Assembly (NCBI RefSeq): GCF_004193775.1
Contig: NC_041011.1
Span: 9,265,656-9,329,655 of the forward strand
Direction: 5' to 3'
Source: Glycine soja
Taxonomy: Eukaryota; Streptophyta; Magnoliopsida; Fabales; Fabaceae
DNA length: 64,000 bases
Part shown: positions 10,148 to 22,869 of the stretch, in pieces
Layout: every line of letters starts with the position of its first letter
How positions within the stretch are numbered: the stretch's first letter is position 1
Program-made: the position numbers and the translations under genes
The notes under the pieces: generated by a model
Seen by the model: only the letters and a program-made list of their open reading frames with translations
Told to the model about the DNA's origin: nothing
Database searches by the model: none

Positions 10148-12071
10148 ATTAAGGTTACTTTTTGACCATGATGTGTGTTGTAGTTCACTGACTTACAACG
10201 ATTAAGTGGTTTTTGTGTTTTGTAATGAAAAGGGGTGATGAGTCTATGTATGTAGGAATTAGGATAATGCTTTATGTGTTTTGTGGGCAAAAGAGGGTGA
10301 CATGTCTTTAGATGTAGGATATTTGTTTTGAAAGTGTCTTTATATGGTAGGATAAAGAATGATTGAATTCTTTTATTTTCTCCTATGAATTTAAGATATA
10401 TATTTAAGAATTTATAATAATTCTTGATTTTATTTAATAAATTGAGTTAGGACCTGCATGTGAACTTGTATGTGATATATCTATCAATACTAACGTGGTT
10501 CTGACTTGTATGTGCTTGACTACACATGTTATATGTCATGTTATGTTTGACTTTTCGTCGTAATTCTGTGGCTTCAAAACAAACGAAGATGAGTGGCGGC
10601 TTGGTCAATTGTGAAGTCTTAAGGATGAGACAGAATGATTAGTTTGTCCCATTCCATCACGTAGACTAATAATCTATAAAGAAAATTCCTCTACCACTAG
10701 CTTGTACATATCCGCTTCAGTCTATTATGCGTATCAATTGTCTAGAGTTTAATTTAGAACAAATATAGACACCCTATAGTTTTATTTACACAAATTCTAT
10801 TAATATCTAATATTTTGCTGTCTTTTTTTTCACATTATATCACCTATTAAATTAGTATATTTAATTTTCTACTGCGGTATTTACTAATTTCATTGGATGT
10901 CAAATAACATATATAAGGTTTTGAGCTAAGAGTATAAAATTGTAAGTTAAGGTAAACATAAAGGACAAAGTTGACAATTACGCACAAAAATTGAAATTTA
11001 GGAAAAATTTTACTTCGTTTTGATATTCTTCCACTTTCATGCAGCCTCAGCCACAAAAGCAACGTTAACACCCTCTGTAAGCCGCAATTCTCTAGCACCA
11101 TTTTTTCAACCCACATCATGAACCGGCCTCTTTAATGTCCTCTCACAGTATTAAAAGACGTAATTGAGATTTTAACTTAAACATTTTCTATAATAATAAA
11201 AAAAATCATGCCTAAAATTGAAGAACCTTATATAACTGTGATTTTTAACTTCTTTGGTCTAACGTTTAATGTTTTGATTTCTACTAAAATATAATAAAAA
11301 TAATTTTTAGATATGGTTGTTCCTTTATTGTTGAAAGTTGAGGGTAAAAATGGGTTTTGCAGCTATTTTTTTGGAAGAAAAAAAAATGGAAGAATGAGAA
11401 ACTTATTATCAACGTTAATGCATTTTGTGAGGAGTTTGAATCCCCCAACCAAACTCCCATTGCTACCATGCACACGCACCTAACATTAATGATAGTTTGT
11501 AGCAGTTGAAGTTATCTAAATTAAGGTGGAAGTAGTAAAACAGAATAGAGTTAGAATGAATCATAAATTTTTTCTTCATAAAAATTATATATTAATTTAG
11601 CCATGTATGTTTATTTTAACTTTTACTTTTATCTTATTTAGTCAAAATGATATTTTGTCGCACGCAGCCGTCCTATATGTTAAAGCAGAGTTATATACTT
11701 CTCCTAGAGATCCTACGGTCTCGTGATTATTTTATTTTTACGATTTATAATGTTTAATTGTCAATTAAGATTTAACTAACAACTTAAACTTCACGTAATT
11801 ACACTTTCGTTGAGTAGGGTACGTAGCTATAAATAATAGAGGTCCATTAACAAATAATAAAAAGTTACACACAAACATTATTTTTATTATACATCAACCA
11901 TGCCTTCCACGTAAAAAAAAAAAAAGAAAAAAAAAAGAAAGAAGAAAAAGCCATACTATGTAAATTTAAACAATCTATAAGGGGAGAAATTAAAAATGAA
12001 AATCCAACCAACGAATTTAATAAACATGAGTGACAAAATTAAATGCAATGCACGTGAAACGGGGACCCTCA
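10148..12071. other. Gene-free interval
   Basis: AT-rich intergenic DNA with no recognisable domain on either strand. It holds the downstream region of the NHL10-like gene, including an AATAAA-type word on the minus strand near 11885 that could serve as a poly(A) signal. Confidence 0.5.
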
Positions 12072-12788
12072 TCAGAATTTGACATGGCACCTGGTGGGAA
12101 GAAACACTCCCCTCGAAACCAAAGGAACCTGAAGCTCGCACTTCGCCCTAACCCTTGAGCTACTTCCTATGAAGTCACCAAGCCTAAACCTAATGTTAAA
12201 GTAAAGCTTCACATCAATATCAAAAACCCCACCTCTCTCATCTTTTTCGAAATCCTTCACGTGATCGCCATCGAACACCAACCCGTGCTGCCCCGTGAAA
12301 ACCCCGCTCATGTTGTTCGTGCTCTTTGTGTATTGGCGGAAGGAGTTTCGCCATGTGATCAGGTCCGCTGAGGCGAACCTCATCCCCTCGTAGGACACGT
12401 GGCCCTCCACTTGGTCGTAGTAGATGTTGAGTTTTTTGTTAGGGTTTCGTGCAGTGAGATTGAGAACGAGATTGTAGCGGAGCATGTTAATGTTATTATT
12501 GTTGTTGGTGGTGAGGTTGAATTGGGTGAGTTTGGCGTCGGTGACATGGAGCTTGAAGGTGCGTGGCTGGACCACAGCCCAGAAGACGAGGAATACGACA
12601 ACGAGGAAGACGACGATGGCAAGGAGAAGCTTCCAGAAGAAGCTGAAGAGGCAACAGCAGCAGCGTCGGCCACGGTGGTGGTGACGTGGCAGCTCCGATG
12701 GAGGGATTGCGGGGCCGTAATACGCACCGTTTAGTTGGGATTGCTTATCAGCCATGTTGATGTTATTGTGAGGAGTGGAAGAAGCCAA
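12072..12788 (-). CDS. NHL10: NDR1/HIN1-like protein, NHL10/YLS9 type
   Basis: Single-exon gene for a 238-residue LEA_2-domain membrane protein. The N-terminus holds NGAYYGPAIPP (residues 20-30), a hallmark of the NHL2/NHL3/NHL10 group. It is followed by a basic stretch, four Cys (43-46), possible acylation sites, and one transmembrane segment (about 53-74). The lumenal/outer LEA_2 domain follows, with the family motif NPNKKLNIYYD at 115-125. A second Met at residue 12 (ATG at 12755) begins MADKQSQLNGAYYGP, the usual family start, so the true protein may be 227 residues. Known members sit in the plasma membrane, are induced by pathogens and in senescing leaves, and act in defence signalling; that role is inferred here from family. 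Asn-rich NNNNN at 95-99 is slightly unusual. The gene looks intact. Confidence 0.93.
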   Translation of the reverse strand: MASSTPHNNINMADKQSQLNGAYYGPAIPPSELPRHHHRGRRCCCCLFSFFWKLLLAIVVFLVVVFLVFWAVVQPRTFKLHVTDAKLTQFNLTTNNNNNINMLRYNLVLNLTARNPNKKLNIYYDQVEGHVSYEGMRFASADLITWRNSFRQYTKSTNNMSGVFTGQHGLVFDGDHVKDFEKDERGGVFDIDVKLYFNIRFRLGDFIGSSSRVRAKCELQVPLVSRGVFLPTRCHVKF

Positions 12789-12834
12789 TGAATGAAGCGA
12801 GATTTTGTGATGGAAGGAGGAGTACTTAATTACG

Positions 12835-12844
12835 CATATATAGG
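12835..12844 (-). promoter_or_regulatory. Probable TATA box of the NHL10-like gene
   Basis: The minus strand reads CCTATATATG about 50-80 bp upstream of the two candidate start codons, a normal spacing for a plant TATA box with a short leader. Confidence 0.55.
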
Positions 12845-15227
12845 ATAGGATAAATGGTATGCTTGTTTTTTTTTTTTTTTATCTTAGTTCAATTTTCCCT
12901 TGACGTTGAAGATAATGTACTTATAGACTTATATTATAGCGTTCAGTTTGTTTAAAATTAAAATAAGTAATTTAAAAATAAATATTTTAAAAACACTTAT
13001 TTAATAAGTAGATATAATTTTTTTTTTCAAAATACATCAGTTTATTTAAATTTATTTGTTTAAATAAATTTTGATTTTAATAAAAATAAACATTTTTTTA
13101 TTTGTAGTGTATTTGTCTAAATTATTTATGATTAAAAAAATATTTTTTCATTTATTTTAAGAAATAAATCTTATCGGCTTCTTAAATAAGTACTTATATA
13201 AAAATGATTATTTTAAAATTATTTTTTAAAATTTAAATAAATTCACTTACTAAAAATAAAAAATTAATTATTATAATAAATATTTTTTTAACAAATAAAT
13301 TTAAACTTTCAACAAACTAGTGCATAGTTATATAGCAACTAGAGTTGACGGGTGCTACGTATGTGGTAGCAAAGAGCGATAACGTGGTTGAAAATTCAAC
13401 TAAGACGTGTACCGGTAGTGATAGGGACATAGTGTGGGGGCATTGAATAATTTTTGCATTCACAAATATCATAATTGATTTTTTAAAAATTATGAATTTT
13501 GTCCCTGAAATACGAAACATTATCAATTTAGTCTTTAAAAATAATAAAATAATTAAAACGTTCTAAAAAAATATAATTTGTCACTCGTTTTAATTCAAAA
13601 TGCACGATATTAATTTAATTTCGAGGACTAAAATAATACTAACAGTTAAGCTTAAGAATTAAGATCATAGTATAAAAACTTTAAGAGATTGCTTTTGTTA
13701 TTTTATTACTTTTACAAACTAAATTAACGTCTCGTGTTAGGACACAAAACTGATCATGTACTTTTTTTTTCGGTTATGGAGCGTCTCTTGTTACTTATTC
13801 AATTTAATTGTCGTATATGGAAAAAATTGTTCTAAAATTATTATTTTAATTTTTTAATGTAATATTAATCATTTTTTAATTTATATCTTTTATAATACTA
13901 ACGATAAATTATAAAAGTAATAATAAATTAATTAATGATCATATAAGATTAATTTTATAAAATAATTATTTTTTTATCTATTTATATTTTTTTTTGTTAG
14001 AAAAATAACTATTTTGAAAGGAAAGGAAGGAGAATCTAGTACCATATCTAATGCCTAGTTGCCAACTAGGCCATGTCATCATTGTCCATAGGGGCCTCCA
14101 TTCTAACTTGGTATGAAGCATCTAAGTATCTAACCAATTACGCGTCTTACAGGGTCGGGATCCAAGTGGGTTGAGTAAATGTATGTGGGTATCAGACAAG
14201 GCATGGGGTTTTATTATGGAGTCTAGTAAGCAAGTGACTTGAAGGTAGGGTAAGTTGGGTAAGCTATACGTAACGATTATTTAATGGAAGGCAAAACTAT
14301 GTGCCTTCATATTTTACCAGGTACTACTGTACCTTTTTAAGTAAATCAATAAATAATAAATACATTTACTTGTAATTTTTCATTTTATAGGTAATATAGA
14401 ATAGATAATATTTTTTTATTCATAACTATCAAACACAAGATTAAAAGATTTATAACATTCATGCACTGTTTTCAATTAATTGAGTTAGATCATTTTGATA
14501 TAAAGTAGATAGTATAGTTTCATCTTTAACATTTGAAAAAATGAAATAAATTTATTGAATTTTTTTTCCATTATAAAATTTAAAACACCATTAAAATTAA
14601 ACTACAGTTCATTTATGATAGGATTCTAACGTATAAATGATTATTATTATTTTTTATTGATTTGAGATTAAAGAAAAATGTAGCAGTAGTCTAGTACTCT
14701 CTTAACATTGAAGGTATTGAAGCAATGATGAGAATTATATCAACTATATTTATTTACAAATTAATATTTTAAAAAATATATTTGTAATATAATACTATTT
14801 TTTTTCATTTTTCTTGACCAATATAAAAGACACTCGACAACTAAGTTTGATTTTGAATTTGAATTTTGAGAATATAAGGTTTAAAAAGAAAAAAAAAAAC
14901 TTGATCATCTTTAAAAGTATCATTCGGTTTGGTTCGAACAACGTGAGTAAAAAAATAAAACAAAAATACTAATATATTATTGGATCGATGAGGCTTGGAC
15001 TACAATTTGAATGGGCGTATCATAAATAGCATTTGACTGGGCCTCCAAGTCAGCCCTCTAGCATATAACTATTTATTTACTGCATTCCTATTGTTGTATC
15101 ATGCATTTTCCATTATAGCAAGTAGACATGCTTAACACAATAAGTGTCAAAGCCTAATAGTAATGTAATTTGTTGTGTGAAAATGGGCCCAATTCCAGGG
15201 ATAACCGTATTTTTCATTATTTATTTT
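12845..15227. other. Gene-free AT-rich interval
   Basis: Upstream region of the NHL10-like gene, then AT-rich DNA with homopolymer runs. Around 13440-13760 it has diffuse imperfect inverted similarity (GTCCCTGAAATACG... and ..TTTCGAGGACTAAA) that could be an eroded transposon, but no ends could be set. No coding region is supported. Confidence 0.45.
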
Positions 15228-15789
15228 GGGAATTGCTATTGGTCCCTACAACCTTTGTTATTGACCCCTACAAATTTTACAAACCTGTGAAAAACACTTT
15301 TTTACCCCATAATTCAAACTCCACCATCCCTCCCTTTTCCCCCTCCTCCTTCCCCTCTCGTGTTTTCGGATACAACGAAATCACTATTTTTTGTGCTAGG
15401 AACACACAGAATCGTCATTCCATTGCATTTTTTTAAGCAAAAAAATATTCAATGGAATCACGACTCCATGTACAAAATACTCAACGAAATCATTCAGTAT
15501 GTTTGTATGCACTTTGTATACAACAACGAAAATGAATTTCGTACAAGATCTACAATGGAAACATGTTTCTGTTATAGTATAGGGGATGCATACAAAATCA
15601 ACAACGAAAATCGTTGTAGACTTTGTTCCCACTCCCTGTACTACAATGGAAACATGTTTCCGTTGTGAATTTTGTACACACTTATACAACGAAAATGTGT
15701 TTTCGTGGGAATGACATTTTTGGAAAAAAAATAATTCAACCACTTGGTAAGGACCATTAACAATGGTGTTGGTAACAGTATCAACTCCC
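15228..15789. mobile_element. Non-autonomous TIR transposon with internal near-palindromes
   Basis: The two ends are inverted repeats over about 44 bp with mismatches: the left end starts GGGAATTGCTATTGGTCC and the inverted right end GGGAGTTGATACTG. Direct flanks TTATTT (15221-15226) and TTATTT (15790-15795) look like a target duplication of at least six bases. Inside are many ACAACGAAA words and the near-palindrome ACAATGGAAACATGTTTC(C/T)GTT twice. No transposase. The long TIR favours a Mutator-like non-autonomous element, but the superfamily is not certain. Confidence 0.65.
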
Positions 15790-15796
15790 TTATTTC

Positions 15797-17160
15797 CCAT
15801 AGACTTGTGACTATTATTGTTTAAAATAAAGTCATTTTGTTCAGTATCTGGAACAGAGAGGCCTATGGCCCAAGGTATTTTTAAGATAATTAATGGTGTG
15901 TCTTCTACTTTAGAGAAACCATGATGAAAAAGAAAATATCAAGAAGGGAATGACGGAAAAAGGTGGCATACTAGGAGAAGGCTGAAAAATCAAGAGAAAA
16001 ACACCCAAAATAGTGACATATAGAGGCTCTAAGGGTTGGAAAAAGCATGGCAAGAGAGTTAAAAAAAAAGGGTAGCCAAAAGGATCAACCTGCCCCACCT
16101 TGTCATTAATCCATCAAAAATGGGTTGACTTACCCTACCCTACACAAGAAAAGTGAGTTGGAAATTTAAACCTAACCTGTTTATGTTCAGGGGGTAGTTG
16201 ATGTACCAAAAACAAAAAAAAACTACAAAATAAATAAATAATCAATATATTTTAATTGATTTAATAAATTTTCTTTTATAAATAATAAATAATTATTAAA
16301 AAAAATTAAATATACAACCTTAAATTTTGAATAATAATATATTTATATAATTAGTAAATATTAATTATATTTTTTGTTTTATAAAATATGGGTTGGTGAG
16401 TTTACCTACCCCTTAATTTGTTTTTATGAATCAAAAGGGGAAAAGTCAAAGCAGGGTGATGGGTTGAAAAACTTAACCCAATCCGCCAAAAAAAAGATCA
16501 AAACGGGTTGACTTGATGAGTCCAAATCGTTTTGTCACCCTTAATAAATTCAAAGAATAGGAGAAATGGTCATGAGATAAGTTATTTATAGACATTTTTC
16601 CAATGTGTAACCAACATTATGACCTTGAAACTAGGACTAAAAATAGCATGTCAGTTAGAAATTTAAATTACTATGATTATGATATGAAACATCGTGACTA
16701 GTATTATAACTAGTACAAGGCTTGAAATTTGATATCCAATAAAAAAACAACACGCATCTCACTAACTAATGCATTTTAATTATGACAAGTAAAGAGACAT
16801 GACTAAAGTGATGCTTTAGGACAAAGATGTGTCCTCATTTCCTAAAACCAAGCATCTTTCTACAAAACCTTGATATACGACATCATATGTTGGTTTTTGC
16901 TTTGTGCATCCAACATATTTTTGAAATTCCAGAAATAACCCTAGTTATTTCTTCTTCCTTTTGCCTTCTTCACTCATTCATTCAGTTGCTTTTGCTTTAT
17001 GCTTATTATTTTTTGTGAGAGGAGAGGTCATTTGTTGTTGTGTCCGCTTTGGTCAAGATGCAAGTGTTACGGTGGTTCGTCGGCAAGTGGTGGTTGTGGT
17101 GGTGGTTGGTTTGGCTGTTAACGGCGGAGGTAAGGTCTTTGATCTACTATTTTTTGTGTA
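15797..17160. other. Gene-free interval before the MULE
   Basis: Low-complexity and AT-rich sequence with no recognisable coding domain. The left edge of the Mutator-like element may lie somewhere in 16900-17160, but I could not find its terminal repeat. Confidence 0.4.
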
Positions 17161-17300
17161 TATATTTTATGATTGATAATCCATAAGTAATATAAAATTT
17201 ACGGATTGATAATCTGTAAGGTTCTTATGGATTACCAATTCGTAAGAACCTTACGGATTGCCAATCCATATAGTTCTTACGAATTGTCCTTTCATAAGTT
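17161..17300. repeat. Cluster of short palindromic words at the left side of the MULE
   Basis: Repeated, partly inverted words of the type TTACGGATTG and CAATCCGTAAG, for example TTACGGATTGATAATCTGTA and CCTTACGGATTGCCAATCC. A decayed set of the same words is at 23482-23545, on the far side of the two transposon genes. I read both as subterminal sequence of one element. Confidence 0.5.
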
Positions 17301-17455
17301 CTATTTTTATTTATCTTTTTTTAAAAAAATATTTTTTTTGAAACTAATTAGTATTATTATTTAAAATATATTTAAATACATATAGTTTGATAATTCATTC
17401 GTACCTTTTAGCGGTCATTTGTTTGTCATTGAATTTTTTCAATGTTTTGTTAGAG

Positions 17456-20333
17456 ATGGACGAAGATCAGTGGATGCATGACAACATAATGTATGAATGA
17501 GTTGATATGAATGAAGAAAATGAAGAGGAACATGGTGTGCATCAACACGTTGATTGTTGTGATGCCTTCAATACTTCTCAGGTATTAATATGATTTATTG
17601 TTATTAAAGTAAGTAAATGAATGTCCCTTTAAGACTAAACTTGTATGGTTTGCATTGTAGGTGTTTATTACTCGTGATGATGTTTTGCATTGGACTCGAT
17701 CTGTTGCTTATGAAATTGGTTTTGTGGCGGTGATTATGAGCTCAAACACAGATTATGGTATTAGAGGAAGAACGTCATTTGTTTTAATTGGTTGTGAAAA
17801 TAGTGGTCAATATAGGGTCACGAAGAAAGATTTAGTAAGAATAGTTATTGGCAGTAGAAAATGCGGGTATCCCTTTAAGCTTCATGTGAAACTAATGGTG
17901 GGAGGCGAAGGATGGATGGTGAAATTAATGTGTGAGAGTCACAATCATGAATTAACTAAGTCATTAGTTGGACATCCATATATTGGTCGATTGACTAAGG
18001 ATGAGAAGATTATTATTACTGATATGCCAAAGTCAATGGTGAAACCAAGAAATATTCTTCTAACGTTGAAGGACCACAATGTCAATAGTTATACAACAAT
18101 CAAGCAAGTATTAAATGCAAGAAATGTATTTCCATAAGAGGCAATAATACTGAAATGCAACAACTAATGAAGCTTCTTGAATGAGATCAATATATTCATT
18201 GACATAGATTGAAGGATGAAGATGTTGTACGTGATATATTTTGGAGTCATCCTGATGCAGTCAAATTATCTAATGCCTGTAATTTGGTATTTTTGATAAA
18301 TAGTAACTATAAAACAAATGGGTACAGGCTGTCGTTACTTGACATTGTTGGTGTGACACCAACAAGGATGACATTCTCTGTTACTTTTCCCTAGAGTTAT
18401 TGTTACTGACAGAGATCTAACATCGATGAATGCAAAAAAAAACTGTATTCCCTGAGTCTACCAATTTGTTGTGTTGGTTTCACATTGATAAAAATATGAA
18501 TGCAAAATGTAAAATACTAGTTGGTCAAAAAAATACATGGGATTATGTCATGGAAGCCTAGGGTAGTTTGGTGGATTGTCCTTCTGAGCAAGAGTTCGAT
18601 GAGTGCCTTATGAAGTTTGAAATTGCTTGCTCACCATGGCCAATGTTTGTTGACTATATCAAGAAAACATGATTGATTCCCCATAAAGAAAGATTTGTTA
18701 AAGCCTGAACAAATAAAGTGATGCATTTAGGAAACATAACAACTAACAGGTATAAAAATTGTAAATTTTTGTTGTTGTTAAGGTTTAAGATTTAATGGAT
18801 AAAAATAATTGTCTTTGTTTGCTTGTTTGTGTATTTCATATGCAAGGTTAAGTATGCTCATTGAGCCTTAAAAAGACTACTACAAAATAGCCTTGGAGAT
18901 CTATGTAGTGTTTGGGAAGCCATGAACAACATGATCACGCTGCAAAACACTGAAATTAAGGCATCTTTTGAGACAAGTACACATGTGGTTGAACAAGTTT
19001 TTAAAGTTACCTTATACAAGAAACTACTTGGCATGGTATCAAGATATGCTTTAAACCAGATTGTTGCTGAGTTTGAGCGTGTAACTTATGTTGGTATTGA
19101 CAGTTCTCGTTGTGGATGTGTAATGAGAACTACTCAAGGTCTTCCTTGTGCATGCGAGTTAGCTTGATATGTTATCGGTATCATACCTCTTAGCGTAATC
19201 CATATGTTTTAGCGGAGGCTAAGTTTTTCAAACCAAGGGTTATCTGAGCCTGAAGTCAGCATAATCGAAGAGATGGAAATCATTTCCAATCAGTTTGAAG
19301 AGCTTGATGCTTATGGAAAAGTTACTCTAAAGAGTAAACTTCAGGAAATTGCCTATCCTGATCTAAACTCTATGTGTGTTCCTCCAGAAAAGGTCAAAAC
19401 AAAAGGTGCTCAGAAGAAACCAATGACCAAACATCAAAGATCAACAAAGTGTGATTCGTCTTACTTGGAGTATGTTGATGCATTACATTTTGTGCAAAAT
19501 AGTAATTCTTCAATCAAACGTAGTGCATCATCATCTGAGCAAGCAAAACCAAGAATGATCATGCCAATGTTGGATCAATTTCATCCATGCATTCATGATT
19601 ACATTGAAAACATTGCTGATGTCAAAGCTGATGGTAATTGTGGATATCGTGCAATTGCTGTCTTATTGGGTATGGGTGAAGATTCATGGTCTTTGGTTTG
19701 CAACCATTTGCATAAAGAACTTGCAAAATGGTCTGATGAGTATATCAACCTACTTGGTGGCATAGACAGATTTGAGGAATTAAAGCGATCTCTATTTGTT
19801 GATGGATTATCCATGGTATATAAGTTTTTTTGTTACGTTTTGATGGATTAAATTTTCTTTAAATAAATGTAATTATAATTGTTACATGCAGGTTACCATG
19901 GATAAGTGGATGAATATAACCAACATGGGATATGTGATTGCATCAAGGTATAATGTCATCCTTGTTTCTCTTTCTCTCCAACAAAACATGACGTTTTTTT
20001 CCTCTTAGAAGTCAACCACCAAGAGATTGTTTAGTACATCGCGTTATATGTATCGGTCATGTGCATGACAATCATTTTGTTCAGGTAAAAGCATGATCAT
20101 CTTGTTTGTGTAATTTATGTAATAAAATGTGTTATGATAATTTAAATGTGTATGTTCCTATGTAACAGGTATTTCTAAGAGACAGTTGTCCCTTATCGCC
20201 AGTAGCTTTGTTATGGTCTACACATTGTCATCATCAAGCAAAGCAGTGGCTTACATCATATATTAATAGAATGCAACAGTATACAAATTTGATGAGGTTG
20301 AAAGTAGACTTTATTGATTTAAGGGAAGATTGA
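17456..20333 (+). pseudogene. Mutator-like transposase with FAR1-type domain and C-terminal OTU protease, decayed
   Basis: Multi-exon gene; exons are inferred by eye. Exon 1 (17456-17580) has an in-frame TGA at 17498. Exon 2 starts at 17661 after a clean AG and carries a FAR1/MULE N-terminal DNA-binding region (GYPFKLHVKLMV..WMVKLMCESHNHEL). Transposase-like pieces follow (VIVTDRD; LLCWFHIDKNMNAKCK) with several stops, then a SWIM-like zinc region (CGCVMRTTQGLPCACELA). Downstream an OTU-type cysteine protease is recognisable: DVKADGNCGYRAIAVLLG with catalytic Asp and Cys (about 19617-19670) and GHVHDNHFVQ with the His (near 20060-20084). Introns near 19816-19890, 19949-20008 and 20085-20168 end at consensus sites. 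Stops and frame losses in the transposase part mean no intact product. Plant MULEs that carry OTU domains are known; the OTU half here is better preserved than the transposase. Confidence 0.8.
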
Positions 20334-20439
20334 ACATTGTCATGCAATACGATAATATACGTGTGTTTCATTGGACATTCATATAATTATCTATTTTACT
20401 TAAGTTTCAAGTGGTATATAATTATTTATGTTTTAGTGT

Positions 20440-20660
20440 TTTTATGACAAAGTTATTTGACTACCAAGGGTTTAAGGTTACTTGACTAATGAGGGTTTAG
20501 GGTTACTTCACACCTAGGGTTTAGGATTACGTGACTAATTAGGGTTCATGGTTACTTTACGACTTAGGGCATATTGTTACACGACTAATTAAGGTTTATG
20601 GTTACTTCATGACTTAGGGTATAGTGTTACGTGACTAATTAGGGTTGTTTGACTAATTGG
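20440..20660. repeat. Degenerate tandem repeat with TAGGGTT words
   Basis: About four units, with two best-preserved copies of about 50 bp: TTACGTGACTAATTAGGG.., then GGTTACTT.., then GACTTAGGGYATA... The words GGGTTTAGGGTT resemble plant telomere repeats, but the period is not 7 bp. It lies between the 3' ends of the two convergent transposon genes. Confidence 0.6.
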
Positions 20661-20792
20661 GATTATTTAAAATTCACATACAACATAATTGAAAATAAAT
20701 AAAAATCTTATCAATTAACATTAAATAACAAACATTGTTCAGTCATATTGCATACATAATTGATATAAAACCTAAAAAACTCCTAAAAGTCT

Positions 20793-22812
20793 TCATGCGT
20801 CTTCCATACGCCGCCTTCGTCTCGATCGAACATATACATTTTGTTGTGCAGTCACACCTCTTGTGATCCTTAGGTAGTCTTTAGTGATAGTGTATGCTTT
20901 TGTTCCTTCAGTGACTATCCTCAAGTTGATCAACCGTTCCAACCTTTATGTTATTGCTTGGCAAGCCTCCTAGGACATTGAAAACAAGGAAAAAAGTTTA
21001 CACTTAATGCATGACACATACAATGAGTAATAGTGACAATTAAAAATATATTATACCAGCGCATGTCGAGGCTGCTCTACATCAGCAGGTGCATCTGCAG
21101 GTGGTTCTGCCATAGCTGCTGCGGCTATCGATTGTTGAGGAAGATTTGGTTCAATAAATGTCTCATCGTGCACCATGGGTGGATGTCTAGGAGGATCCCC
21201 AGGCTGTGTCAAACTCATGAAGGGATGAGATATCATGTAGAACCACTCCATGTAGTCTACTACACATTGTCCAAGTGCAACACATATCTGACCCACCGAT
21301 GTAAGGTATTCAGAAAACTAGACCTATCTATCATCAATATCTTCTATACATCGAGATGGAGCAACAAGGGTGTGGAGGAATGGTCTGCATATACCCAAAC
21401 TATCGCACAACCCTCTTTGGTCGGTGTATGACAATAGATGGACCCCATCTTATATGTCTGGAAAATAAAGAGATCAGCTCAAACACTCTGAATGCACGGT
21501 GGTCACCATAAGGAATCAGACGTCAATTTATCCAAACGCTTACGATACATCGACATTAGTAATGCCTTCCCAGACTTCCAACGACAAGTACGTGATTTTC
21601 TCTCATGATAATCTTCAGCAGCAATAGAAGAAGCAATAGTAGGAAAATGCTCGTAGATTTAACACTACACATATTTAAAAAATAAAAAAATTAAAAACAA
21701 TACTCAATATAAACTACAAAACTAAAAATAAAATTTAAAATAAATTATAAATACCTATAAAAGTGTGATATATCTTGCAAGTTGTTTGGTGCTTCTCTTT
21801 GACGCATCATTCTAATTCTCATACATATGGACGAGTGCAGCGACTCCCCATGCGTAGCTTCTAATCTGGATAAGGTCACGAAATGCATCCAAGAATACCA
21901 CATGCACGTGTGTAGCACTCTTGTTAGCAAATAGTGTGTAACCTACCAAATGCAAAAGATATACTTGAGCTTTTATAGTTCACTATGCTGCATCATATTT
22001 GCTACAATAAATGTCTCACAACCAGGATAGCCGAACATATGCCACATGACATTGTAATGTATTGGCTCTTGCTTCTTCTAAACTAACTTCAAGCAATTCA
22101 ACTAACAGGTTGACGACTTCGTCCACATGAAGTCTCAAAGTTATGGAAGGCGCATGTAATGGGCAGATGTAGCAATTATGCCACATCATCCAAGGTGATA
22201 GTCACATCTCCTACCGGAATATGGAAACTACTAGTTTCCTTATGTCACCTCTCCGTAAAAGCAGATATAAGTCTCCGATCATTAGTGTCCAAGGAACATG
22301 CAATCAGAGGACTTAATCCTATGGTAGCAACTAAGTCTTCAATCTTTGGAGCAGGCCTGCCAAATTTCTCTACTTTCCTTCCATGGGAGGACAACTTCAA
22401 CTCAGAATGTTCCTGAAAATAAAAATTTAAATCATTTCAACAATAATAAGAAATAGTTATAAAAATATTATTTATTTATAAATATAAATACCTCTTCATT
22501 CCAAACTGTCACTACCACATGATGAACATAGTCCATAAAAAATGATGTATCATGGGGCCTACCTAGAAAACCTTCGGCATGAGTAACTGCATCATCAGCA
22601 GTTGCCCCTTCAGGCTGTTCTTGGATCTCGTCAACTGCATAATCCAAACGCTCAACATCCTCATCAATAGGTGCAGCTTCCCATTGCCTATGTGCAGATG
22701 TTGTGGGCCTTCGCCGCTGAGGGGCTTCATCCGCATCACCACTAACTTCTCTCCCTAAGGCTCTTCCTATAACCCTGCCTAAAGCCCGACCCAAACCTCT
22801 GGTTGTAACCAT
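20793..22812 (-). pseudogene. Plant mobile domain (PMD/MAIN-like) protein gene of a MULE, decayed
   Basis: Start set at MVTTRGLGRALGRVIGRALG (22812), an Arg/Gly-rich N-terminus I associate with soybean proteins annotated as PP7 long-form homologs or MAIN-like. Exon 1 ends at a GT donor at 22491-22490. Exon 2 begins at 22412 after CAG and carries the start of the plant mobile domain (LVATIGLSPLIACSLDTNDRRLISAF..). It has stops where Trp and other residues should be, near 22240 and 22180. C-terminal pieces include DYMEWFYMISHPFMSLTQPGD (near 21250) and a basic tail ending RRRRRMEDA before the stop at 20793. PMD proteins occur both as host silencing factors (MAIN, MAIL1) and inside MULE and gypsy elements. 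Here the convergent MULE transposase argues for the transposon form. No intact frame remains. Confidence 0.7.
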
Positions 22813-22869
22813 AATTTGCACATTTAAGCAATCATAACAATTAATGTTGTCATTCAAATAATACTTCAA

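Noticed and set aside
10847..11119. 90-codon minus-strand frame near the NHL10-like gene
   Set aside because: No recognisable domain and ordinary AT-rich composition; could be chance.
12380..12734. Open frames of 111-115 codons on both strands over the NHL10-like gene
   Set aside because: They are shadows of the real gene: Ser/Pro- or Glu-rich products from shifted reading of GC-richer coding sequence.
20440..20660. Interstitial telomere tract
   Set aside because: TAGGGTT words occur, but the period is about 50 bp rather than 7 bp.
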